From positions 26,981 through 34,533 of the forward strand of contig WFLZ01000049.1 in the NCBI GenBank assembly GCA_009177225.1: a stretch of DNA of 7,553 nt, in the 5' to 3' direction. The stretch's first letter is position 1. The number at the start of each line of letters is the position of its first letter. A program made the translations under genes and the position numbers. This document shows, piece by piece, positions 1 through 6,498 of the stretch. The notes beneath the pieces are model-generated. The model had not been told where the DNA came from, did not search any database, and saw only the letters and a program-made list of their open reading frames with translations. The stretch is from Clostridia bacterium (GTDB lineage Bacteria > Bacillota > Clostridia > Oscillospirales > Ruminococcaceae).

Positions 1-1209
<1,209 letters not shown>

Positions 1210-1219
1210 AACACATACA

Positions 1220-1248
1220 GGGCGGATAAAAATCCGCCCTTGCGTTTA
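1220..1248 (+). terminator. Hairpin after lysS, possible weak intrinsic terminator
   Basis: GGGCGGAT (1220-1227) and ATCCGCCC (1232-1239) form a perfect 8-bp, GC-rich stem with an AAAA loop. The tail is TTGCGTTTATAT, which has T residues but no clean U-run, so termination may be partial. No promoter fits between the stem and the ribosome binding site of the next gene (1258). Some read-through from lysS is therefore a likely source of the downstream transcript. Confidence 0.7.
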
Positions 1249-1257
1249 TATACTGAC

Positions 1258-1262
1258 GGAGG
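1258..1262 (+). promoter_or_regulatory. Ribosome binding site fixing the start at 1267
   Basis: GGAGG lies 4 bases before the ATG at 1267. It rules out the longer TTG reading from 1240, whose start sits right after the lysS hairpin stem with no Shine-Dalgarno sequence. The spacing is a little short but acceptable. Confidence 0.75.
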
Positions 1263-1266
1263 GTAT

Positions 1267-2175
1267 ATGAAAAAAGATAATAAAAATGTTTCCTCTCATG
1301 ACAATGACGAAAAACTTGACATAAACAAAAGTGTTTTCCAGTCTGCCCGTGAAATACAGGAACAGCGAAAAGCTGAACTTGAACAACAGCAGATTGAAAT
1401 GCAGAAACAGATTGAAATGCGTAAGCGGAAAAAGCAGGAGGAATATGACAGAAAAATCCGTGAAGAACGTATAGAATTAATGCGTCTGAAACAGGGTGTT
1501 ATTGAGGAAAGCGAAACCATTCACGAAGAACAACCGGAAGAAATAAAACTTTCCTTATGGAAAAAAATCACAAATTTTTTCTATCATAACAAATGGTGGC
1601 TTTCTCTTGCAGTATTCTTTGTGGCACTCGCTGGATATCTGACATATACCCTGCTTATGCGTCCTAATCCCGACATGATTGTACTTGTTCTATGCGATAA
1701 TGAAGCTATCGGAAATTCTGCACAGTTTGAAACGTATCTTGAAGGCTTTGCGGAAGATTTCAACGGAAACGGTGAAATCCACGTTTCGACGTATTATATC
1801 CCCTATTCTGACAATTCATATACCAATTATCAAAACGGAAACGAAACTAAACTCACTACTGAAATGCAGTCTGCGGAAGCTGTTATAGTCGTAGGCGGTT
1901 CAAATATCAATCCGGTGCTTGACCCTGAAAATACTCTTGTCAACCTCTCTGAAATTTATCCCGACAATGTTCAGGTCAGAAATTATGGATTTTTTCTGAA
2001 AAATACCAAATTTGCAGAACGTATCGGCATAGACCCCGAATACGTTACCGGTGACTTGTATATAGGAATAAGAAAACCCTGTAATCTGCTTTATTCCGAT
2101 GAAAAGGATATGCAGGAAACTTATGACAGGGATTTCCCGATTTTGGAAAAAATAATTGAAGATTTGTCAAAATAA
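1267..2175 (+). CDS. Coiled-coil, single-span membrane protein of unknown function
   Basis: 302 residues; I do not recognise a named family. Residues about 24-78 are a long charged stretch rich in Gln, Glu, Lys and Arg with no Pro or Gly until the end, typical of a coiled coil. A linker with KITNFFYHNK precedes one hydrophobic span at about 110-131 (starting WWLSLAVFF). The positive charges before it and the absence of a signal peptide suggest the N-terminus is inside and residues 132-302 are outside. The outside part begins NPDMIVLVLCDN and contains AEAVIVVGG and GDLYIGIRKP. Alternating beta-like and helical stretches suggest an alpha/beta fold, which is inference. The start is set by GGAGG at 1258. 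The gene follows lysS by 57 bases with only a hairpin between, and ends at a bidirectional terminator. A scaffold or sensor role is possible but not shown. Confidence 0.85.
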   Translation: MKKDNKNVSSHDNDEKLDINKSVFQSAREIQEQRKAELEQQQIEMQKQIEMRKRKKQEEYDRKIREERIELMRLKQGVIEESETIHEEQPEEIKLSLWKKITNFFYHNKWWLSLAVFFVALAGYLTYTLLMRPNPDMIVLVLCDNEAIGNSAQFETYLEGFAEDFNGNGEIHVSTYYIPYSDNSYTNYQNGNETKLTTEMQSAEAVIVVGGSNINPVLDPENTLVNLSEIYPDNVQVRNYGFFLKNTKFAERIGIDPEYVTGDLYIGIRKPCNLLYSDEKDMQETYDRDFPILEKIIEDLSK

Positions 2176-2176
2176 T

Positions 2177-2213
2177 AAAAAAACTGCCGGATTGTATGTC
2201 CGACAGTTTTTTT
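2177..2213. terminator. Bidirectional intrinsic terminator
   Basis: Seven A's plus CTGCCGGA (2177-2191) pair with TCCGACAG plus seven T's (2199-2213). This gives a 15-bp stem with a single C/A mismatch and a 7-base TTGTATG loop. The A-run on one side and T-run on the other let it stop transcription from both the + strand gene ending at 2175 and the - strand cellulase ending at 2225. Confidence 0.9.
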
Positions 2214-2224
2214 AATGATTTTAT

Positions 2225-4126
2225 TTAATCGGGGAACACAAAATCTGCTCCAACAGGAAGGTCTGAATCTTTAAGAGTTTTAACTTCAACATACTGGATA
2301 ATAAGAGCGTCACTATTTGTAATGCCGTCTCCTGCACCGTAAACGTCACCGTTCACCTTGCCCTGTTCTGTCAGCTTGAACTCCTCCGGATTTGCTATTG
2401 CCTGCATAATAAGTACAGCATCAGAAATGTTCACCGTACCATCTTCATTTGCATCACCGTACTTAGCTGAACCGCCTGTTGTAATGGGAGAAGATGTAGT
2501 TGTAGTAGTAGTTGTTGTACCTGAACTGCCGGAGGGTTTTGCAGTTGTAGTAGTTCCCGACGAATCCACATGAACAGGTTTTCCGTCCTTTACGATAGTA
2601 CCACCGTCAAGGTTGCTTCCCTCTGTAGAAGCATAGTTTGTGTAGAACTCATTAAGTGAAATACCTGTACCGTTGCTGCCGAGAGGTCTCTGATGGTCAA
2701 GACCTATATACTTACCGGTTTTCTGAGTCTGCCAAAGTGATTTTTCCATAAGTGCGTACTTTTCTTCTTCCCATGTAATCTGCGTTGAACCCTGCTGCTG
2801 ACCGCAGGAGATATTTGCCCAGAGACCGCCGGTATCGCCTGAGTTTGTATTCAGACACCAGAAAGTATGATTGATATGATGTTCAATCATGTAATCACGG
2901 AGAAGTTCCATCCACTTCTGATTTTCTGCACCGTCCATATGACCGCCCCATTCGCCGATGAGTTCAGGAGCGATATCCTCGGCATTGATGTATGCCCATG
3001 TTTCGTACCAGTAGTCATCAAGAAGTGTCTGTGTTGTGAAGTCCTTTTTAAACCAGTCCTGTGGCCAAACCGACGGTCCGTAATCATGAGGAGAATAAAC
3101 TATCTGACTTGTGCCGTGTTTTGGGGTAATCGGGTACTCTCTTGCACCTCTGAAGTTACCGCCCCACCATGCACCGATATATGGAGAATTATCACGTCTG
3201 TCCTCTATTCCCCAGTAGTCGCCGGGCATAGCACCGCTTAAAGACTGTTCAACGCCCTCAATGAAAATAAGCGCATTAGGGTTAACGTCAAGTATAGCGT
3301 CAGCACACTTTGTAGCGGCATAAGCCCAGTTATTTTCATCTGTTGAGCCGTCCCATTTAGCAGCATTTTTGCCCTCCTGACCTTTTCCGTGCGGTTCATT
3401 TTTAAGGTCGTAACCTAAAAGCGTATCGTTATTCTTGTATTTTTCAGCAACCCAGACAAGCGAATCAATCCACAAGTCAGTTGTAACCATAGTACCGTCA
3501 GCTGTTTCCTTGCCGTACCAAAGGTTGTAGTTGTGACCCGAGTTATCGGCATGAGGACTGTGAATATCAATAAATGCCTTTATGCCGTGCTGTTTGCACT
3601 TGTCAAGGATTATATCAAATCCTCTGTCGCTTGTGATAAGGGTTTTGCCGTCAGCTTCAACAAAATCCTTATTCAGATTTCCGTAAGTACCAGCCTTGAC
3701 AACACCGCCGTTTCCGTCGTCCTGGTCTACAGGAGGATTATAAACAGCCTGCATACCGCCGGCACTTATCTGATAGGGAGTACCGTTCATCCATGAAAGT
3801 ATAAGCTCTGTTGAAATAGGAAAACGGATAACATTGATACCTCTGTCGGCAACCTCTGAAAGCATATCGTCAATATCACCTGCATAGAGATAGTGCGGTG
3901 AATATTCGATACAGTTAAGACCAAACCAGTTAGCACCTGTTAACCAGACTTCATTACCATTCATGTCATAAAGACGGCTTCCCTCTGCATGAAGCCAGTC
4001 GTCATTACAGTCATCAACAGCAGCGGCTGTCAGCGTATTCTCTACAGACATGAAAGATGCCGGAACAGCAGAAACAGCAAGCACTGCGGCTGATACAAAT
4101 GCTGTTACAGTTTTTAATTTGCTCAT
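2225..4126 (-). CDS. Secreted GH5 endoglucanase with type I dockerin (cellulosomal)
   Basis: 633 residues. This predicted retaining beta-1,4-glucanase cuts cellulose or related glucans outside the cell and docks to a scaffoldin cohesin. A signal peptide spans residues 1-36 (Lys near the start, long Ala/Val core, possible cleavage after TAAA). The GH5 domain spans about 45-465 and reads most like subfamily 1: GANWFGLN, VIRFP with R101, DIHSPH, acid/base E244 in KNEPHG, IEGVE, SPHDYG with H347, nucleophile E392 in GEWGG, W423 and NSGDTGG. A Thr/Ser/Gly linker (about 520-553) has eight Thr in a row. The dockerin (about 556-625) has two calcium loops, GDANEDGTVNISDA and NGDVYGAGDGITNSDA. The N-terminal ATG has GAGGGG (4135-4140) 8 bases upstream, and it has its own promoter. 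All key catalytic residues are present. The exact substrate (cellulose, mixed-linkage glucan or other) is inferred from the family. Confidence 0.95.
   Translation of the reverse strand: MSKLKTVTAFVSAAVLAVSAVPASFMSVENTLTAAAVDDCNDDWLHAEGSRLYDMNGNEVWLTGANWFGLNCIEYSPHYLYAGDIDDMLSEVADRGINVIRFPISTELILSWMNGTPYQISAGGMQAVYNPPVDQDDGNGGVVKAGTYGNLNKDFVEADGKTLITSDRGFDIILDKCKQHGIKAFIDIHSPHADNSGHNYNLWYGKETADGTMVTTDLWIDSLVWVAEKYKNNDTLLGYDLKNEPHGKGQEGKNAAKWDGSTDENNWAYAATKCADAILDVNPNALIFIEGVEQSLSGAMPGDYWGIEDRRDNSPYIGAWWGGNFRGAREYPITPKHGTSQIVYSPHDYGPSVWPQDWFKKDFTTQTLLDDYWYETWAYINAEDIAPELIGEWGGHMDGAENQKWMELLRDYMIEHHINHTFWCLNTNSGDTGGLWANISCGQQQGSTQITWEEEKYALMEKSLWQTQKTGKYIGLDHQRPLGSNGTGISLNEFYTNYASTEGSNLDGGTIVKDGKPVHVDSSGTTTTAKPSGSSGTTTTTTTTSSPITTGGSAKYGDANEDGTVNISDAVLIMQAIANPEEFKLTEQGKVNGDVYGAGDGITNSDALIIQYVEVKTLKDSDLPVGADFVFPD
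2495..2518 (-). repeat. Poly-threonine ACN codon run in the cellulase linker
   Basis: Eight consecutive Thr codons (ACA and ACT only) encode linker residues 537-544. The mixed codons make this a degenerate trinucleotide repeat, which could change in length by slippage without breaking the frame. Confidence 0.8.
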
Positions 4127-4144
4127 AATAATTTCCCCTCTCCT

Positions 4145-4168
4145 GATGCGTAAATTTTAAAACGCATC
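4145..4168 (-). promoter_or_regulatory. Inverted repeat in the cellulase 5' leader (possible operator)
   Basis: GATGCGT (4145-4151) and ACGCATC (4162-4168) are perfect 7-bp arms around a 10-base A/T-only centre. The site begins about 7 bases after the predicted transcription start (near 4175) and ends just before the Shine-Dalgarno region. A repressor operator fits the position and the rigid AT centre. An RNA hairpin near the ribosome binding site is the alternative. Confidence 0.5.
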
Positions 4169-4181
4169 TTTAATTAAGTAT

Positions 4182-4210
4182 ATTTTATCATCAAAAACAA
4201 AAAAAGTCAA
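4182..4210 (-). promoter_or_regulatory. Sigma-A promoter of the cellulase gene
   Basis: On the - strand, TTGACT (4205-4210) is followed after exactly 17 bases by TAAAAT (4182-4187), a near-consensus pair. The spacer is T-rich. The start of transcription should fall near 4175, giving a leader of about 48 bases. This promoter lies immediately downstream of the kinase stop codon at 4236. Confidence 0.75.
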
Positions 4211-4235
4211 TAGAATCTGTAATATTTCACATAAA

Positions 4236-5135
4236 TCAGAAAGCTTTATTTATAATCTTCTTTATGCTGTCGAAATTCTTTTCAAAGTAATCAAGTTGTA
4301 ACATAAGTTCTTCTGCACGTTTATAGCACTGTTGGGGGGTTTTGGTTACAAAATACCTGTCACCGCTCAACCAGTCATAAAGATAACGCAATGCAAGTTC
4401 CCCGATAACATAAAGTATACCATAATACAGTGAATTTATTTCTTGAATTGTAAGCATACCATTAAGACCGTCTGCAAAACCATGTGTTATACTTTCTATA
4501 GCCTTAATTCCACCCGAACGTATCATATCACCGTAGTCAACCGCCACAAATCCACTCATTGACGTATCAAGGTCTATTATAGTTATCTTTTCCCCGAAAA
4601 CAATATTATCAGTCTTTGCGTCATTGTGGACGTTTCTCACCAGAAAATCAGGCGTAAATACCTGTGACAGCGTTTTTTTCAGACGGTCAAGACGTTTTAT
4701 AATATCAGGGTCAGTTTTTCCGTCAAGATTTATGAAACGGTCATAATATCTGTCAAAATCATGGAATTTTTCTATAGTCGTTTCAAGTTTTAAATCTGTG
4801 TTGTTCAGTATATTTATGAAATTTCCGAAAGCGTACCCCGTAAGATAATCACAGTTTTCGGGAAATTCAGACTGTTCGGTATAATCATACAAACGCCACA
4901 CTTCGCCGTCAGATTCGATATACTTTTTACCGTTCGCCGTGAGATAATGCGGAACTGTTATTATTTTTTCGTCCGATTCTGAAAACGCCTTTTCAATTTT
5001 TTCTATGTTGTCCATTACTGCACAGGGATTTCTGAAAACATTCCCGTTCAACGACTGCAATATATATTTCCCTGTTCTGTTCTCAACAAGATATGTGCGG
5101 TTTATGTGACCTGTGTTTACAGGCGATATTTTCAA
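4236..5135 (-). CDS. NahK-like sugar kinase / APH-family phosphotransferase
   Basis: The product is 299 residues from the TTG at 5135, or 314 from a probable ATT start at 5180. It belongs to the aminoglycoside-phosphotransferase/choline-kinase fold and resembles N-acetylhexosamine 1-kinase (NahK), a cytoplasmic enzyme that phosphorylates N-acetylhexosamines at C1. Seen, numbered from the TTG: GHINRTYLV (9-17), KYILQSLNGNVF (23-34), the catalytic loop HNDAKTDN (170-177, base D172, metal ligand N177), metal-binding IDLDT (187-191) and the VDYGDMIRSGG segment (199-209), all close to NahK signatures. Family members usually have about 20 residues before the GHIN motif; the TTG start leaves eight, while the frame upstream encodes NTYEISNLFGIEDILK in fitting register. 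A weak GAGG sits 5 bases before the TTG, and a strong AGGAGG 8 bases before the ATT. The gene is coupled to the membrane-protein gene upstream. The sugar substrate is not known. Confidence 0.85.
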   Translation of the reverse strand: MKISPVNTGHINRTYLVENRTGKYILQSLNGNVFRNPCAVMDNIEKIEKAFSESDEKIITVPHYLTANGKKYIESDGEVWRLYDYTEQSEFPENCDYLTGYAFGNFINILNNTDLKLETTIEKFHDFDRYYDRFINLDGKTDPDIIKRLDRLKKTLSQVFTPDFLVRNVHNDAKTDNIVFGEKITIIDLDTSMSGFVAVDYGDMIRSGGIKAIESITHGFADGLNGMLTIQEINSLYYGILYVIGELALRYLYDWLSGDRYFVTKTPQQCYKRAEELMLQLDYFEKNFDSIKKIINKAF

Positions 5136-5175
5136 TATATCCTCAATTCCGAAAAGATTTGATATTTCGTATGTA

Positions 5176-5529
5176 TTAATATTTCATGCCTCCTATGTTG
5201 AAACATCTTCCGAACTCTGTCCAGCCTCCGATAAGATTCACGCACAATACAAATAGTCCGGCAAAAGCAGTCAGCACAACAAAAACATTTATCTTTCTGT
5301 TTATTTTTCTGAAAAGATAAATATTGGATGGTACTGCAAATAAAAGCCATATAATCAGCTCTACAATTCCCATAAGTATTGATATACTTTTTTCGTCGCC
5401 TAAATTGTAGTCGTAACCCTTTGAATGTCCGGTAATGTCCATATATATCCAACCCATACACACAGGCAGTGTAAAGGCAACAAATCCCGACCAAAGAAAA
5501 CTCAGACCGAATAATATTTTATTTTTCAT
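5176..5529 (-). CDS. Small three-span membrane protein of unknown function
   Basis: 117 residues; the family is not recognised. Three hydrophobic stretches are seen at about 5-28, 49-73 and 80-101, with a short polar loop (DITGHSKGYDYNLGDEKS) between the first two and a basic loop (RKINRK) before the third, which is probably cytoplasmic. No catalytic motif is visible. The ATG has AAGGAG (5539-5544) 9 bases upstream and a strong promoter before that. It is the first gene of the operon with the NahK-like kinase, and its last codons (I-G-G) contain the AGGAGG that serves the kinase. This implies translational coupling, so the two products may work together, but nothing in the sequence names a joint task. 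Confidence 0.8.
   Translation of the reverse strand: MKNKILFGLSFLWSGFVAFTLPVCMGWIYMDITGHSKGYDYNLGDEKSISILMGIVELIIWLLFAVPSNIYLFRKINRKINVFVVLTAFAGLFVLCVNLIGGWTEFGRCFNIGGMKY
5189..5194 (-). promoter_or_regulatory. Shine-Dalgarno site for the kinase, pointing to an ATT start
   Basis: AGGAGG on the - strand lies inside the end of the membrane-protein gene. The kinase frame is closed by TGA at 5184-5186, and the first codon at a good distance (8 bases) is ATT at 5178-5180, which shares one base with the TAA stop of the upstream gene. The ATG at 5185-5187 is in the upstream gene's frame and only 1 base from the site, so it does not start the kinase. Confidence 0.6.
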
Positions 5530-5570
5530 GTTATTGTACTCCTTTTATCTTAACTTGTAATGATATCTTT

Positions 5571-5599
5571 ATTTTATCATGGTCTGCCTGATTTGTCAA
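5571..5599 (-). promoter_or_regulatory. Sigma-A promoter of the membrane protein-kinase operon
   Basis: On the - strand, a perfect TTGACA (5594-5599) and TAAAAT (5571-5576) are separated by exactly 17 bases. The predicted start of transcription is near 5564, about 35 bases before the ATG at 5529. Confidence 0.8.
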
Positions 5600-5725
5600 T
5601 ATTTTTTTCAGATGACATTCAGTCATTATTTTCTTTGACTGCGTTCGCTTAAAAGTATGGATATTCTGCATAAATCCTGATAAAATTATTATCAGCACAT
5701 AATATGGAAAAAGTCTGACAGTTGA
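5600..5725. other. Spacer between divergent promoters with a 19-bp palindrome
   Basis: No gene is seen here. CTGATAA (5677-5683) and TTATCAG (5689-5695) form a perfect dyad around AATTA, 31 bases before the -35 box of the rightward promoter and about 78 bases behind the leftward one. A weaker pair CAGTCA/TGACTG lies at 5620-5641. The 19-bp site is a candidate binding site for a dimeric regulator. Neither has a T-run that would make it a terminator. Confidence 0.4.
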
Positions 5726-5754
5726 TTGACATATTGTACAAGTCATGATATAAT
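5726..5754 (+). promoter_or_regulatory. Perfect-consensus sigma-A promoter with extended -10
   Basis: TTGACA (5726-5731), 17 bases, then TATAAT (5749-5754), with TG one base before the -10 (5746-5747). Every consensus position is met. Transcription should start near 5761 and run through the decayed region to the SseB-like gene at 5998, giving a leader of about 237 bases. Confidence 0.85.
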
Positions 5755-5761
5755 AAAATGA

Positions 5762-5836
5762 AATTATCTTGTGTTTGTACAGATACCTTTTGCAAAGCTC
5801 GTTGAAATGATTCAGTACAAATCAGGGTTATATTCT
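5762..5836 (+). pseudogene. Probable fragment of an IS605-type TnpB
   Basis: A short open stretch, closed by TGA before it and TAA after it, reads FVQIPFAKLVEMIQYK near its centre. This resembles the TnpB/OrfB segment of the form FVQIPF...MI.YK that precedes the second half of the nuclease domain. Only about 20 residues match, and no catalytic residues, zinc-finger cysteines or element ends are seen, so it is at most a remnant. The call rests on pattern memory. Confidence 0.4.
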
Positions 5837-5886
5837 TAAACACAAACACTATTCTGATATTCAAAATAGCGTTATACCATTACAAT

Positions 5887-5979
5887 CATATAGCAGAAAA
5901 TCAACATCTTTCTTTTGTTCGTGACGCATTTTTTCCAAAGCTGATGAACAGAGAGATTGATGTATCAGAAGTCAAAATT
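5887..5979 (+). pseudogene. Remnant of the C-terminus of a type I restriction HsdS subunit
   Basis: One frame reads HIAENQHLS followed by RDAFFPKLMNREIDVSEV. This closely follows the extreme C-terminus of one HsdS (specificity subunit) group, usually of the form EN..L..LRDTLLPKLMSGEIDVSEV. About 30 residues are recognisable. The rest of the subunit, including both target-recognition domains, is absent, and no hsdM or hsdR is in the window. The frame has no stop until 6427, so the remnant runs in frame into the SseB-like gene, but that gene has its own Shine-Dalgarno site at 5986. The remnant is untranslated scar sequence unless an unseen start is used. Confidence 0.6.
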
Positions 5980-5985
5980 AAAGTC

Positions 5986-5990
5986 AGGAG
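5986..5990 (+). promoter_or_regulatory. Ribosome binding site fixing the start at 5998
   Basis: AGGAG stands 7 bases before the ATG at 5998. The earlier in-frame ATG at 5944 has no Shine-Dalgarno sequence and lies within the HsdS-like remnant. Confidence 0.8.
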
Positions 5991-5997
5991 AATTAAT

Positions 5998-6429
5998 ATG
6001 ATAAATGAACAATTCTGGAAAAAATTAGACCGTATCACAAATAAAAAACAAACACCAGCCACTACTCATGAATTTCTGAAAGTTCTTGTAGAGGGTTACT
6101 CGCAGGAACTTGAAATACTGATACTTGGTGTGGAAAATCCGAAAAACAAGGATTATTTCAATCAGGCTTGCATTATGAATGATGGAGAAAAAGCAATGCT
6201 CTATTTTACGGACAGAAAGCACTTTAAAAACAGTAAAACCGTTACTCCCGTCGGAAGTATGTACCAGCCGAAGTGTATGTCTGCATATATCTGCGATGTA
6301 ATTAATAATGCAATCGAAAAGAACGAAGTAACTTCTCTGATTTTTAATCAAGGTACAAAAAATATGTATATCATACCAAAACTCGCACTTATAATGGCTC
6401 TTTTAAGATATACAGATATTCCGATTTAA
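5998..6429 (+). CDS. Small cytoplasmic SseB-like protein (tentative)
   Basis: 143 residues, with no signal peptide or membrane span. Residues 1-45 are probably helical. From about 52 the order of elements resembles the SseB N-terminal domain: a strand ending NQACIMN, a polar turn, then KAMLYFTDRKHF (65-76, like the family's conserved FTD/FTS turn), a helix with ICDVINNAIEKNEV, a strand SLIFNQGTKNMYII and a closing helix. SseB-type proteins are common in Ruminococcus, but their molecular role is poorly known. The match is by eye and only moderate. The start is set by AGGAG at 5986. The nearest promoter is the perfect one at 5726, with no other seen between. The methyltransferase-LRR gene follows 69 bases after its stop on the same strand, so co-transcription is likely. 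Confidence 0.8.
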   Translation: MINEQFWKKLDRITNKKQTPATTHEFLKVLVEGYSQELEILILGVENPKNKDYFNQACIMNDGEKAMLYFTDRKHFKNSKTVTPVGSMYQPKCMSAYICDVINNAIEKNEVTSLIFNQGTKNMYIIPKLALIMALLRYTDIPI

Positions 6430-6461
6430 CCATATCAACCAAAAACAAGCCGTTGGTATGG
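6430..6461 (+). other. Intergenic hairpin between the SseB-like and methyltransferase genes
   Basis: CCATATCAAC (6430-6439) pairs with GTTGGTATGG (6452-6461): ten pairs including one G-U, with a 12-base loop, starting directly after the stop codon. No T-run follows, so it is unlikely to be a terminator. It may stabilise or punctuate the shared transcript. Confidence 0.45.
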
Positions 6462-6498
6462 AGACTATGAAAAGAGAAAGGATTAGCGGATATCACTT

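Noticed and set aside
1240..1266. TTG start at 1240 for the coiled-coil membrane protein
   Set aside because: It lies right after the lysS hairpin stem and has no Shine-Dalgarno sequence, while ATG at 1267 follows GGAGG.
2358..2573. Valine-rich + strand frame opposite the cellulase linker and dockerin
   Set aside because: Its valine run is the complement of the poly-Thr linker codons, so it is a shadow of the real gene.
5132..5494. 120-residue frame on the - strand overlapping the membrane protein
   Set aside because: It is Cys/Arg/Tyr-rich with no recognisable pattern, and the other frame has three clean membrane spans, a ribosome binding site and a promoter.
5620..5641. CAGTCA/TGACTG inverted repeat
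   Set aside because: Six-base arms with a 10-base AT-rich loop are expected by chance here, and no context supports it.
5649..5864. - strand 71-residue frame across the divergent spacer
   Set aside because: It crosses the strong rightward promoter and has no ribosome binding site or family resemblance; the opposite strand holds the remnants.
5944..5997. ATG at 5944 as the start of the SseB-like gene
   Set aside because: There is no ribosome binding site, and the 18 added residues belong to the HsdS-like remnant; AGGAG precedes ATG at 5998.
6430..6461. Intrinsic terminator after the SseB-like gene
   Set aside because: The 10-pair stem is mostly A/T and has no T-run after it; kept only as an intergenic hairpin.
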